The notes under the pieces were generated by a model. The model ran no database searches, had not been told where the DNA came from, and was given only the letters and a program-made list of their open reading frames with translations. DNA of 64,000 nt from Asaia siamensis (GTDB lineage: Bacteria > Pseudomonadota > Alphaproteobacteria > Acetobacterales > Acetobacteraceae). The position numbers and the translations under genes were made by a program. This document shows positions 56,190 through 64,000 of the stretch, in pieces (the first letter of the stretch is position 1; every line of letters starts with the position of its first letter). The stretch spans positions 55,798 through 119,797 of the forward strand of contig NZ_BMCH01000009.1 of the NCBI RefSeq assembly GCF_014635085.1, written 5' to 3'.

Positions 56190-57025
56190 TTGATTCAACG
56201 CTGCCACTTGGAGGCGGCATTGGACGAGATGATTGGGGCGACGGGTGCGGAGTGGGCGTTGATCGGCCTGTTTCTGCCGGTTGAGACGGGGCGTGGCTGC
56301 CGTCCGGTTGGTGACAATCGGCGGTTCTTCGACGGTATGATGTGGATGGCGCGGACAGGCGCGCAATGGCGCCATCTTCCAAGCTGCTACGGCAAGTGGA
56401 ACACTATATTCTGGCGCTATTGCTGCTAGGTCGAGCAGGGTGTGTTCAATGCGCTGCTGGAGACGCTGGCGGAACTGGTTGGCCGCGACCGGTCGGCAGA
56501 CATAATCGACGGTACCTTGGTTCGGGAACATCACTGCGCTGCCAGGATAAAAAAGATGCTGGGCCGACCGAGGGGCTCGGCCGATCACGGGGAGGGTTCA
56601 CAACCAAACGCCATGCCCGCTGCGACGCCCGGGTGCTACCGCTCGCCTTCATCCTGACGCCCGAACAGGCTCATGATCAGCAGGGATCTGGACCGCGGTT
56701 CCAAGCGATCAGCGGGCGTCTCGACAAGCTCTTGGCGGATCGCGGTTACGACGCCGGCCAGATCCCCGCCGACATCGCCTATGCCGGTGCCCGTCCGGTG
56801 ATCCCGGCCAAACGTGGGAGGCGGAACCCTGCCAGTCATGATCGGCACGCTTACAAGCTGAAGAACCGCATCGAGCGCATGTTCAACAGGCTCAAGAACT
56901 GGCGGAGGTTCGTCACCAGATACGACAAGACCGTACAGTCCTATCTCAGCTTCGTCTCAATCGCTTCAGCTGGGTTAGCTGTATCCACGAACGCTAATTG
57001 CAAAGTATTGGGCTATCACTCATGA
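56190..57025 (+). pseudogene. IS5-type transposase, inactivated
   Basis: The N-terminal part (WALIGLFLPVETGRGCRPVG, MMWMARTGAQWRHLP) ends at a TAG (56427-56429) in RYCC* where family members have a Trp. The same frame resumes as FNALLETLAELVGRD and IDGTLVREHHCAARI with the first catalytic Asp. It then shifts to a second frame for LADRGYDAGQIP (second Asp) and NRIERMFNRLKNWRRFVTRYDK (Glu). The stop and the frame change together make it non-functional; some IS5 groups use programmed frameshifting, but not an internal stop. The frame runs past the IS end. Confidence 0.85.
56977..56994 (-). repeat. Right inverted repeat of the IS element
   Basis: Read on the minus strand: GCGTTCGTGGATACAGCT. The flanking TA on each side fits a 2-bp target duplication. 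Confidence 0.8.
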
Positions 57026-57629
57026 ATGTTTTTACTATTGGAACAAATATACCGTCTTTTTCTTTTTCAAAAGAAAGTGTCCAAATCGAATTTCTGGGGT
57101 ATTTTTCGAGGAAACTTCTTAGTTCGTCTTTAAGAGATTTATCGCAGGTTATTTCTTTCTCTATATCATAGTTTACTATCAACATCACTCCAAGTTGAAA
57201 CCCAAGGCCTTCTAATTTAGGAGGTCTCGTATAAAATTCGAGTTTTCCAAGGTCCCTTTTTAAATCGTTTCTATTGAGACTAGGGGAGGTTTTTATTTCA
57301 ATAGCCAAAAAATTTCGATCCAAAGTGCTCGGCTGATGAACAACTAAATCAGGTATATATGTTTTGTTGTTGTCTATATCGGGAATTAGCTTCAAATATT
57401 TTCTATATTCTCCGTTCACAACTCCGTGTTTGTCCCGAAACAAAAGTCTCATTTGGTGATAAAGTTCGTATGCGAAAACTCGCTCAACGAAAATATCTAA
57501 TTCGCTTGGATGTCCCAACAAAACATAATCAGCACTTACATTTTTTAATGCTCTTTTCAATAACTCGAGTATTTCTTTCTTTTCGTATCTACCTAGTTTT
57601 TCTATTTTATTTTCCATTGTAAGATCCAT
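56994..57629 (-). CDS. PD-(D/E)XK-type putative nuclease, AT-rich
   Basis: 211 residues. The probable active site is P93-D94 (IPDLVVHQP) with E111-x-K113 (LAIEIKTSP), the core of PD-(D/E)XK enzymes such as restriction endonucleases. N-terminal helices are charged. The gene is much more AT-rich than its surroundings and has no clear ribosome-binding site; ATG 57617 is an alternative start. Its TAG stop at 56994-56996 is completed by the terminal base of the IS. Removing the IS with one TA copy also leaves TAG, so the protein is probably complete. Function and specificity are unknown. Confidence 0.65.
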   Translation of the reverse strand: MDLTMENKIEKLGRYEKKEILELLKRALKNVSADYVLLGHPSELDIFVERVFAYELYHQMRLLFRDKHGVVNGEYRKYLKLIPDIDNNKTYIPDLVVHQPSTLDRNFLAIEIKTSPSLNRNDLKRDLGKLEFYTRPPKLEGLGFQLGVMLIVNYDIEKEITCDKSLKDELRSFLEKYPRNSIWTLSFEKEKDGIFVPIVKTFMSDSPILCN

Positions 57630-58042
57630 TAATTTTTAACGTTGGAAAGATAAAACCGGACATTCAGAAATCTCACAATTCGGTCGCAGTTGGTCATTAT
57701 CCGTGTTGGAAAGCGTCTGTCTCCTGACAGTGATAAAGAATTTACGCGGTCCTTATTGGAAGGACTAGCAGTATGTCGGCTTACGCCTTCATGTCAGACA
57801 TCCAAGCGGCTGTGGCCATCGCCCGAAAGCCGACATTACCAAGCGAACCGCGATAGACAGATTTCAGGACTATCCTGCCGTTCCGGAGCGCTGGGTCGAA
57901 TGGCCGTTCTTGGCAGGAGCCGACGATCAGTGTTTTTGCCTAACCGGCATCGTGAGGTGACCGACGGGAGCCGAGAGCTAACTGGCAAGTTCATTGCGCT
58001 AACATGGGGGATTGCCGTCCGCAGGGGCGACATTTTGACGCC
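57630..58042. other. Intergenic region between two nuclease-like genes
   Basis: About 410 bp. It holds the upstream region of the minus-strand gene at 57629. A plus-strand open frame (57690-58112) crosses it but shows no domain or ribosome site and runs into the next gene. I see nothing else. Confidence 0.5.
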
Positions 58043-59080
58043 TCAAGCGCAAAGGTCGCCGATCTCGCGTTCGACGAGCCGGAAACGCTCCTTGACCTCT
58101 TCACCTGTGTAAAAAGCGAGCAAGTCTTCCTTGGTCAGGGTTCCCTCAGCAAGGAACTTGATGAGGTAGCGCTGATTGAATTCCGCAAGAAGGATCCCCT
58201 TCTCGATCTGCGCGAGGATCTGCTTCATATTGTCGATATTGGCGGTAACGAGGTGCTTTACCAGCGCCATGTCGCGCGCATCCTTGATCAGCCGGTTCAC
58301 GAGGATCTTGAGGACGTCGGTGTCGAGTTCCAGCGTCTTCGCGTTGAGCGCGATGTCGCGCGCCAGCATATAAGCGATGGCGAGGTTGCGGTAATCGCCC
58401 TTCTGAGAATCAATGATCGCGATCAAGCCGATACCTGGGAGGAACTTCAGGTCCTGAACGGCGGAGAGGATGCTGTTGTCGACCAGAGAAGCGTCGAAGA
58501 CGATGATTCCGGCCTGCCCGTCGCGATTGGCTTGCGCTTCGATTAGCTGACTCCAGGCGGTATCAGCTTTTTTGGTGAAAACATCCTTGGTTTGGATGTC
58601 GCCGAGTCGGATGGTCCTGTCGAATTTGCATTCGATCACGATCCGTTTGCCGCTCTCGTTGGCAAGATGGCAAACGATGTCGCCCGTCTTGTTTCGGCGG
58701 ATCGCACCGGCACGGTCGCCGGTCAGCTCGATCCGGTCGGCGAGCTTCTGGCGATCGAAAAACTCCGACAGGAAGTCGGCAATATCAGCTTCGGCGAGCA
58801 CACCCTTCACTGCCGACCGGTAGAAAATCTCTTTCTTCATATCGAAGATGAGCTTCAGGCTCTCGAGCTCGGTCCCCAATTCGTTAGCTGTCCGCGAGAG
58901 GAAGCTCGAGAGCCGGTCCTCCATGAGTGCCAGGACGCCTATATAAAGCGCCTTGTGGAGCTGCTCGTCGCGATCGACAACGGCGACCTTGCTGAAGAAC
59001 TCGAACAAAATCTTGTTTTCGACCTCAAAGGCACTGAACTGAACGCGACCATTTTTCTGATCGAGGCTAACAAGTGGCAT
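58043..59080 (-). CDS. PD-(D/E)XK-type putative nuclease, last gene of the SIR2-HerA operon
   Basis: 345 residues. The putative catalytic core is D134 (KTGDIVCHLA) with E150-C-K152 (IVIECKFDR), typical of the PD-(D/E)XK fold. It is preceded by helical N-terminal and followed by helical C-terminal regions (residues about 230-345) without known motifs. The start lies one base after the KTSC stop, so translation is probably coupled. The same-strand order SIR2-HerA-KTSC-nuclease suggests one functional unit, perhaps defence against phage or plasmids. A structural rather than catalytic role is also possible. Confidence 0.75.
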   Translation of the reverse strand: MPLVSLDQKNGRVQFSAFEVENKILFEFFSKVAVVDRDEQLHKALYIGVLALMEDRLSSFLSRTANELGTELESLKLIFDMKKEIFYRSAVKGVLAEADIADFLSEFFDRQKLADRIELTGDRAGAIRRNKTGDIVCHLANESGKRIVIECKFDRTIRLGDIQTKDVFTKKADTAWSQLIEAQANRDGQAGIIVFDASLVDNSILSAVQDLKFLPGIGLIAIIDSQKGDYRNLAIAYMLARDIALNAKTLELDTDVLKILVNRLIKDARDMALVKHLVTANIDNMKQILAQIEKGILLAEFNQRYLIKFLAEGTLTKEDLLAFYTGEEVKERFRLVEREIGDLCA

Positions 59081-59081
59081 A

Positions 59082-59300
59082 TTAAACCCTACCGTAACGA
59101 TAATGACCTTTGACCGTTGAGGCTAGAAAACTACCCTTTGACGGCGCTTGGTCGAAGGCTTGTGCGATATGCACCGGAACCTCGTAATAATGATAGCGGG
59201 TGCTGTTGAGAAACTCGACTTCGAGCAGCAACTGGTCCTCGTCGTAGCGGATCGCCGCGATATTTGAAGAGGTGAAGGGCGCGAAATCTTGCCATGCCAT
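59082..59300 (-). CDS. KTSC-domain small protein
   Basis: 72 residues, essentially one KTSC domain: SSNIAAIRYDEDQLLLEVEF, STRYHYYEVPVHIAQAFDQAPSKGSF and the terminal STVKGHYRYGRV. The family is small and poorly understood, with a fold linked to RNA- or protein-modifying contexts. AAGGAATG lies upstream. It is packed between HerA (6 bp) and the nuclease gene (1 bp), so it belongs to the operon. Confidence 0.82.
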   Translation of the reverse strand: MAWQDFAPFTSSNIAAIRYDEDQLLLEVEFLNSTRYHYYEVPVHIAQAFDQAPSKGSFLASTVKGHYRYGRV

Positions 59301-59306
59301 AGATGA

Positions 59307-61214
59307 TCATTCCTTCTTTAGAGGGGGGGAGGATACGGGGTTTTGCTGCAGCCAGTTCTCGACGAAATAGCGATAGTCTGCGGCAATATGGGTCTGAAGA
59401 TTCCAGCCGCCAGGCGTCATCGAATCGTCCGGCGCGGCTTCGTCGCAAATAAGCGGATCCTGGCTGTCAGGGCGACGGTCTCGAGGCGGGGCTTGGATCA
59501 TCGTGCGCATTGGCAATCGGACCGCTTCGCCAAGAATGATCGCCTCGCCGGTGCGCAGCACCGGCAGCATGCTTGTCAGACCCTCGAGATTATCCGAAAG
59601 GGCGCTGGTCACATGCGAGCGATCCGTCGCATTACTCAGCCGCATCGCGAAGAAGGTCCCGCATTGCGACAGGATCGTCGGGTTGATCTCGGCCGGGCGC
59701 TGGCTAACGATCATCGCGCCGATACCATATTTCCGGCCTTCCTTGACGATGCGCTGGGTCGCAATCGAAGCAGAGCTGCTTCCGTCGTCGCCAAGATAGC
59801 TGTGGGCTTCCTCCATCACGACGAGCAGCGGGCGCTCGCGCCCACCTTCGGAAAGGTTACGGGCCCAAAACAGGCCATCATAGAGGACACGCAGGATGTT
59901 GCCGATGATGTCGTTAGTCACCGTCGAGGGAATGCCCGATAGATCTAGGATCGTGATCGGTTTGTCGCTACCGAGCCAATGTCCGACGAGCTCCGCAAGC
60001 GTCTTGGTCGTCTTCCCATCGAGCTCGGGATGCCAGTCACCTGCCTTTAGCAAGAAGTCGTACCGGGCGACGCGAAGCCGGGCACCGAGGGCCTCGAGCG
60101 CCCCTCTTATGTTGATTCCATCAGGTAGATAATTGATCTTCTCCTTATCGGCCCCGATATTCTTGACCTTACGAAAGCGAGGCGGGATGCCGGCTTGAGC
60201 GTCGCCCACTAACTTTGCTTGTGAAGCGTCGAGCTCGTAGGCCCAGTTGGCCGGGTCGAGGGGGCTAGCATTGTCGGCACTGAAATAGGTGCCAAAATCT
60301 CGACAATACAACTGATACCAGAGCTTATTGAGCGAGAAAGGAACCGGGCTGTCGGCGGTAATGCTGGCCGGATCAACACCTTTGATAGGTTGCGCGACCA
60401 CGCTCGCGATTTTGGCCTCAAGAATCTGTTCAAGGATGATATTGCGCGCTTTGCCGTCAGGCGGAAGGCTTCCGAACGTCACCCGCATGAGCTCATCGAA
60501 ACTCAGCGCCCAGAAGGGAATGCACAACCGATGCTCATTGGGGTTGCGAGCATCCGGACTGATCTTGAAGATATTCGCTCGGTCGCCGAGTGCCTTGCCA
60601 TATTCGCCGTGGAGATCGAGCACGACGATCCGCGCCGACGGAAAGCGGCTTTTATCCGATAAGACGTTCAACAGCCCCGCGACTGTCGTCGACTTACCCG
60701 AGCCTGTCGTCCCGACGACCGCGCTATGGCGCGTCACGAGTTTGTTGACGTCGACAAGGGCGTCGATCGACTCGCTGCCTGCCACATGACCGACCCGGAC
60801 CAGATGATTCTGTTTGTCCGATCGCCCATAAATCGCTTGAAGATCTGCCTCAGAGACGAGATGAACCTCGTCTTCGAAGGTAGGATATTGCGAGATGCCG
60901 CGCTGAAACCGGCCCGTCCTATACCCTTCGCCAATCAGTTGGACCGTCATCCAGCGCAGCCCGTTGGGCATTGAAAGTGCGACCTTCTCGGGAACCGCAC
61001 TGGCGCCCACCTGCGACACGATCCCATAAAGGTCTACATAGCCAATCGGGATTTTAACAAAGCTGCCGATCTGGCCGATTTTGTGGCCCTGGCCGTGGAC
61101 AAAGCTCAGGCCCGAGAAGCGGTCGGACGTCAAGGTGACACTGACGGACGTGCCGCTGACGTCTTGGACTGTGCCGATGACGGTTGCCCGGCTGGCCAAT
61201 TCAGGCTGGATCAT
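59307..61214 (-). CDS. HerA-like FtsK/DUF87 hexameric ATPase
   Basis: 635 residues from ATG 61214, which overlaps the SIR2 gene by 14 bp and has AGGACGAG upstream; an open frame extends to 61298 inside SIR2. The N-terminal HAS-barrel-like part (1-150) is followed by Walker A at 168-176 (GTTGSGKST) and LDLHGEYGKAL. Walker B is LLVVMEEAHSYL (about 473-484). The C-terminal sensor reads KYGIGAMIVSQRPAEINPTILSQCGT. HerA translocates on DNA. In bacteria it pairs with nuclease or NADase partners for anti-phage defence, here with the SIR2 protein just upstream. Confidence 0.9.
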   Translation of the reverse strand: MIQPELASRATVIGTVQDVSGTSVSVTLTSDRFSGLSFVHGQGHKIGQIGSFVKIPIGYVDLYGIVSQVGASAVPEKVALSMPNGLRWMTVQLIGEGYRTGRFQRGISQYPTFEDEVHLVSEADLQAIYGRSDKQNHLVRVGHVAGSESIDALVDVNKLVTRHSAVVGTTGSGKSTTVAGLLNVLSDKSRFPSARIVVLDLHGEYGKALGDRANIFKISPDARNPNEHRLCIPFWALSFDELMRVTFGSLPPDGKARNIILEQILEAKIASVVAQPIKGVDPASITADSPVPFSLNKLWYQLYCRDFGTYFSADNASPLDPANWAYELDASQAKLVGDAQAGIPPRFRKVKNIGADKEKINYLPDGINIRGALEALGARLRVARYDFLLKAGDWHPELDGKTTKTLAELVGHWLGSDKPITILDLSGIPSTVTNDIIGNILRVLYDGLFWARNLSEGGRERPLLVVMEEAHSYLGDDGSSSASIATQRIVKEGRKYGIGAMIVSQRPAEINPTILSQCGTFFAMRLSNATDRSHVTSALSDNLEGLTSMLPVLRTGEAIILGEAVRLPMRTMIQAPPRDRRPDSQDPLICDEAAPDDSMTPGGWNLQTHIAADYRYFVENWLQQNPVSSPPLKKE

Positions 61215-62403
61215 CGCTCGTCCTATCGCCGGAGAGACCACGCAGCAGTGCGCCGAGCGCTGCGAAGTCGCCGAGCCGCACAGTGACCTTGTTGCCATCC
61301 TTCACGAGGATGTTGGGCGGCAGCACAAGATCATCCGCACTGTCGCCTGTCCAGTCACCCAGTGTCAGGCCGATGATGGCCTTGTCGAAACCCAGCAGAC
61401 TCAGATTTGGAGTCGATAGCGCACACTGGCGCGCTAGCTTATAGCTCTCTGTCTCTAGGTCACCATGAACAAAGGCAAAGACATGCGCAGTCGGGTTCGC
61501 CTCGAGACTGCGGCATATGACGTCGTTGATATGCTCGTCTGCGAAGGAATAGCCACAGATGAAAAGCAGCGACGATGGTGCAAGCAAGAAGGCTTTCAGC
61601 CGATCAAGCATCGCGAGATAGGGCATCTTGCGGCTCTGGTCGTATTTGAGATGCGACGGGTAGATCAAATAGCTCTGCTTATCGGTCTTCTGATCGGTTC
61701 GAACGACGTCCGTTTCATTCTCCAAGCGCCAATTGAGCGAGCCATGAATTTTCCACAGCCGGGTCCATCGCGGCGGCAATAGGCCCTCATCCTCAACAGC
61801 GCCAAGGTCGAAGAAAGCTTTCCGCGCACCGATGAAGCCGTCGAAATAAGGCGCTGAACTTTCCTCGAGCGCCTGCTCCATCAGAAGGTCGTAGTTGGTC
61901 GTAAAGAGATGGACAGGCCGCTCACGACGGATCGAGCGACTCCAAATCGCGAGATTGTGATAAGGGCTGTCCTTTGCCGTAAGCGTACGGTTGACCTCGT
62001 CGGAGATCACCTGACAGACCTCAGCATCGAGCTCTTTCAGCTCGGCTGCCGTGAGGCCGCGCACATTTCCGACGCCGGCGACGCTCGCGAACACGCGGAT
62101 GCGGCTGAGGATAAGCTCGATATTGCCGCTGTTGCCGCCATCCTCTTCAACAATCTGAACGAGCTTGTCCCAGCTTTTAGGCTTTGCGTGGTCCCCGCCG
62201 GACAGCTTCTTAGCGATCACCTTCGTCAATCCAGCGACGTCCCAGATCAGCGGGTCGGTGATACTCTTTCCATCCTCCTCGCGCTGATTGACACGGATTG
62301 AGAGCGGGCAGCCTGCACCGAGGAAGAAGCCGATTGGTTTACGGTTTTGCGATAGCACCTGCTGAATGAAGCTGATCTGTCGAACCGGATCATGTTTATG
62401 CAT
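61201..62403 (-). CDS. SIR2-like (SIR2_2) protein, putative NADase effector
   Basis: 400 residues, ATG 62403 with AGGAGGCAAA upstream. Residues 26-31 (FFLGAG) form the NAD-binding turn. N170 in FTTNYDLLMEQAL and H220 in LWKIHGSLNW match the Asn and His used by SIR2-type NADases. LFICGYSFADEHINDVI (about 280-297) is the usual SIR2_2 segment. In known SIR2-HerA defence pairs the SIR2 protein depletes NAD+ on infection, causing abortive growth arrest. It is the first gene of a four-gene operon. Confidence 0.9.
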   Translation of the reverse strand: MHKHDPVRQISFIQQVLSQNRKPIGFFLGAGCPLSIRVNQREEDGKSITDPLIWDVAGLTKVIAKKLSGGDHAKPKSWDKLVQIVEEDGGNSGNIELILSRIRVFASVAGVGNVRGLTAAELKELDAEVCQVISDEVNRTLTAKDSPYHNLAIWSRSIRRERPVHLFTTNYDLLMEQALEESSAPYFDGFIGARKAFFDLGAVEDEGLLPPRWTRLWKIHGSLNWRLENETDVVRTDQKTDKQSYLIYPSHLKYDQSRKMPYLAMLDRLKAFLLAPSSLLFICGYSFADEHINDVICRSLEANPTAHVFAFVHGDLETESYKLARQCALSTPNLSLLGFDKAIIGLTLGDWTGDSADDLVLPPNILVKDGNKVTVRLGDFAALGALLRGLSGDRTSDDPA

Positions 62404-62465
62404 TTTGCCTCCTGGCCGAGTGATAGTGCTTCATTTTCTCCTCGAACAGGCCGGTGATGTCGCGC

Positions 62466-62654
62466 TGCGCGAGGGTGGGCTTCGAGATAGGGCTGCCCCG
62501 AGGGGGTCAAAAACGGAGCCGGATTTCTGTAAGCTTCACACATCCCCGCAGCACGTGCCAGAACGTAGTCCCGCACGGCTTTGCTGCGTGCTCGGACATT
62601 CGCCAAAGCGCGCATGAATGTCATTGCGACGATGATAGGATCGATGAAGTTCAA
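62466..62654 (-). pseudogene. HNH endonuclease fragment
   Basis: The minus strand encodes AVRDYVLARAAGMCEAYRNP and APFLTPSGQPYLEAHP. This is the start of an HNH nuclease domain, where CEaC...APF..dG.PYLE.HH is expected. The second His, the N and the final His are missing because the frame changes right after PYLEAH. No downstream part follows, so it is a remnant. It lies between the relaxase and the SIR2 operon. Confidence 0.65.
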
Positions 62655-62712
62655 ACGGCCAAAGCATGGCTCAATTGGTTACATAAGAGTGCAACAGGCA
62701 CAATGGCGTACC

Positions 62713-64000
62713 TCACAGAGCGAGACTGGCGTCCTGAGCCTTTTCTCGCGCCTTGTGCTCTCCCGCCTGAATATCGGCCCCGCGTTCCTTAAGCGCGCGG
62801 GCCGATATTCCTGCACGCTCTTGGAGTCCAATTTGCATCTTCGAGCGGTCATCTGTGTAGAGCGCGCTCTCTGCCTTGGCAAACACCCGATCCGCTGTTC
62901 GTCCTTGAGCGGCAAAAGCAGTCGAGACATAGGCATGAGAAAGATGGCGGTCTCGTGCGCTCTCGACGCTGATCGTCTCAATTCGGTTGCCTTGGAGTTT
63001 GACGCGGGCAAGGCCTTGGCTTGAGTCGATTGCGATCACGTCCCCAAGTAGCCCATTCACGCGCTTCGCTGCTTTGTCGTTCCGCGTAAACTGCACCCGG
63101 TCCCCCACGCGAAGCTCCAGTGGTTCCTCGCGATAGACTTGGGCTTGTCCCGCTCCCCATTGCCTGGGATGCCAGGCGAGATCTCGTCCGCGTTCACCTT
63201 GAAGCGTGAGCACATTCTTAGCCTCATCGGCCTGGATGACTCGATAGGCTCCATGCCGAGAGATGCCCTTATCCGCGTAATCCTTGGCAAAGCGCACGAT
63301 ATCTCCCGCCTCATAGCTCTTCGCCCGCTTGGCCTCCGCTTTTGTCAGATCTTTGGAGACAAACTTCGTCGCGTTGAGAGCCTCAGCCCCAAGCTGCCCG
63401 CGTTCAATGAGCTTTTTCCGAATATCCTGCGTCAGCGCATCTCGTCCTTCACGCGAGGGCTCAATGACCAACGTTTTCTGGCGTTCCTCTGCGCTAAGAG
63501 CGGCATAATCTTCGGCAATCTGCGCAAAACGGGCTTCGCGACCGGCAATCTCCACGACACGCCCGCCGCCGCGATCCAGGACCTCCAATGCTTTCTTGGC
63601 GTTCCCCTCCAAACTGGCCTCTACAGCCGCTTTCGTATGCGCATTGGTCTGGCGCAAGATCGTCGTCAGCTTAGTCGTTTCCATGCCCGCTTCTTGAAGC
63701 TGCTCAAAGGCGGCTCCGGCCTCAATGGAGCCAAGCTGCTTGATATCGCCTACCAAAAGCACCCGCGCCCGATGGCTCTGCGCTGTGCTCAAGAGCTTCG
63801 CCATGTCTTTGGCAGAGACAAGCGACGCCTCATCGACAATCCAGAGCTGAGGCTGGGAGCTGGGGCGTCCTGGTGCCAGAAGATGCCGCGCCAAGGTATC
63901 GGCTCGACTGTCGAGCGCATCTCCCAGTACTTGCGCGGCTGAAGCGGTCGGGGCCAGGGCTGTGACGCGATAGCCTTGCAATTCCGCGCTTTTCGCCACT
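62713..64000 (-). CDS. MobF/TraA-type conjugative relaxase, C-terminal helicase part (cut by window edge)
   Basis: About 429 residues are visible; the N-terminal relaxase domain and Walker A lie outside. Superfamily 1 helicase motifs present: ALAPTASAAQVLGDA, motif II LWIVDEASLVSA, motif III LLVGDIKQLGSIEAG and motif IV KLTTILRQT. Near the C-terminus STAFAAQGRTADRVFAKAES passes directly into ALYTDDRSKM. The usual stretch with the YV-SRAR motif between them is missing, which suggests a deletion of motif VI. Relaxases nick oriT and unwind plasmid DNA for transfer, so this marks a plasmid or integrated conjugative element. Confidence 0.82.
   Translation of the reverse strand, partial: VAKSAELQGYRVTALAPTASAAQVLGDALDSRADTLARHLLAPGRPSSQPQLWIVDEASLVSAKDMAKLLSTAQSHRARVLLVGDIKQLGSIEAGAAFEQLQEAGMETTKLTTILRQTNAHTKAAVEASLEGNAKKALEVLDRGGGRVVEIAGREARFAQIAEDYAALSAEERQKTLVIEPSREGRDALTQDIRKKLIERGQLGAEALNATKFVSKDLTKAEAKRAKSYEAGDIVRFAKDYADKGISRHGAYRVIQADEAKNVLTLQGERGRDLAWHPRQWGAGQAQVYREEPLELRVGDRVQFTRNDKAAKRVNGLLGDVIAIDSSQGLARVKLQGNRIETISVESARDRHLSHAYVSTAFAAQGRTADRVFAKAESALYTDDRSKMQIGLQERAGISARALKERGADIQAGEHKAREKAQDASLAL

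Larger units (their letters stand above)
56154..56994 (+). mobile_element. Degenerate IS5-family insertion sequence
   Basis: 841 bp bounded by imperfect 18-bp inverted repeats (56154-56171 and 56977-56994, 15 of 18 positions identical) and flanked by TA on both sides. It contains an interrupted DDE transposase. The size fits IS5-type elements. It is inserted at the stop codon of the minus-strand PD-(D/E)XK gene that ends at 56994. Confidence 0.85.

Noticed and set aside
57690..58112. 140-residue plus-strand open frame in the gap between the nuclease-like genes
   Set aside because: Arg/Ser-rich, no domain, no ribosome site, and overlaps the end of a better-supported gene.
1..64000. CRISPR arrays, rRNA and tRNA genes
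   Set aside because: No regularly spaced direct repeats, tRNA cloverleaf or rRNA sequence was seen; short tRNA genes cannot be fully excluded without a covariance-model search.

Overview
The window looks like chromosome of an acetic acid bacterium (Acetobacteraceae, close to Asaia/Gluconobacter/Kozakia). The clearest pointer is a PQQ-dependent polyol dehydrogenase pair (sldB-sldA, 35.4-38.0 kb). Supporting signs are a GMC dehydrogenase with a gluconate-2-dehydrogenase-subunit-3-like partner, large Hint-domain surface proteins, and infC with an apparent ATA start, as in alphaproteobacteria. Everything here is read from sequence and family memory; no database search was run.

Layout. 0-1.6 kb: a cut MscS-like channel and a YfeH-like transporter. 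1.8-12 kb: two paralogous secreted repeat proteins with C-terminal Hint modules flank a DeoR-kinase-GatZ-like-SDR operon that reads as a D-tagatose/galactitol pathway. 12.3-18.7 kb: a DUF1460 amidase-like protein, a MarR-GNAT fusion, and a translationally coupled iron operon (TonB receptor, two small membrane proteins, PepSY reductase). 18.8-28.1 kb: a minus-strand block of serine hydrolase, htpG, NUDIX, HAD phosphatase, glycerophosphodiesterase, a second TonB receptor and OmpW. 28.3-38 kb: an FNR-type regulator, murA, the GMC pair, dcd, a small monooxygenase, a glycosyltransferase and sldBA. 38.1-43.4 kb: a LysR regulator divergent from a three-part MFS-HlyD-NodT efflux operon. 43.5-51.2 kb: housekeeping and cell-envelope genes including rbsK, a heptosyltransferase-like gene, thrS and infC.

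51.2-55.6 kb is a transition: an 800-residue secreted protein behind an AT-rich leader, a frameshifted DUF6691/YeeE remnant and a small secreted protein. From 55.6 kb to the end the window is accessory DNA. It holds a degenerate IS5-type element sitting in the stop codon of a PD-(D/E)XK protein gene, a tight four-gene operon (SIR2, HerA ATPase, KTSC, PD-(D/E)XK), an HNH fragment and the C-terminal end of a MobF-type conjugative relaxase.

The best candidate for an undescribed system is the operon at 58.0-62.4 kb. SIR2+HerA is a known two-gene anti-phage pair. Here it is tightly linked to a KTSC protein and to a protein with a D...ExK nuclease signature, on a mobile-element backbone. Two perfect FNR-type boxes, one in the ompW-fnr intergenic region and one upstream of a HAD phosphatase gene, suggest an oxygen-responsive regulon read by the FNR-like protein in this window.
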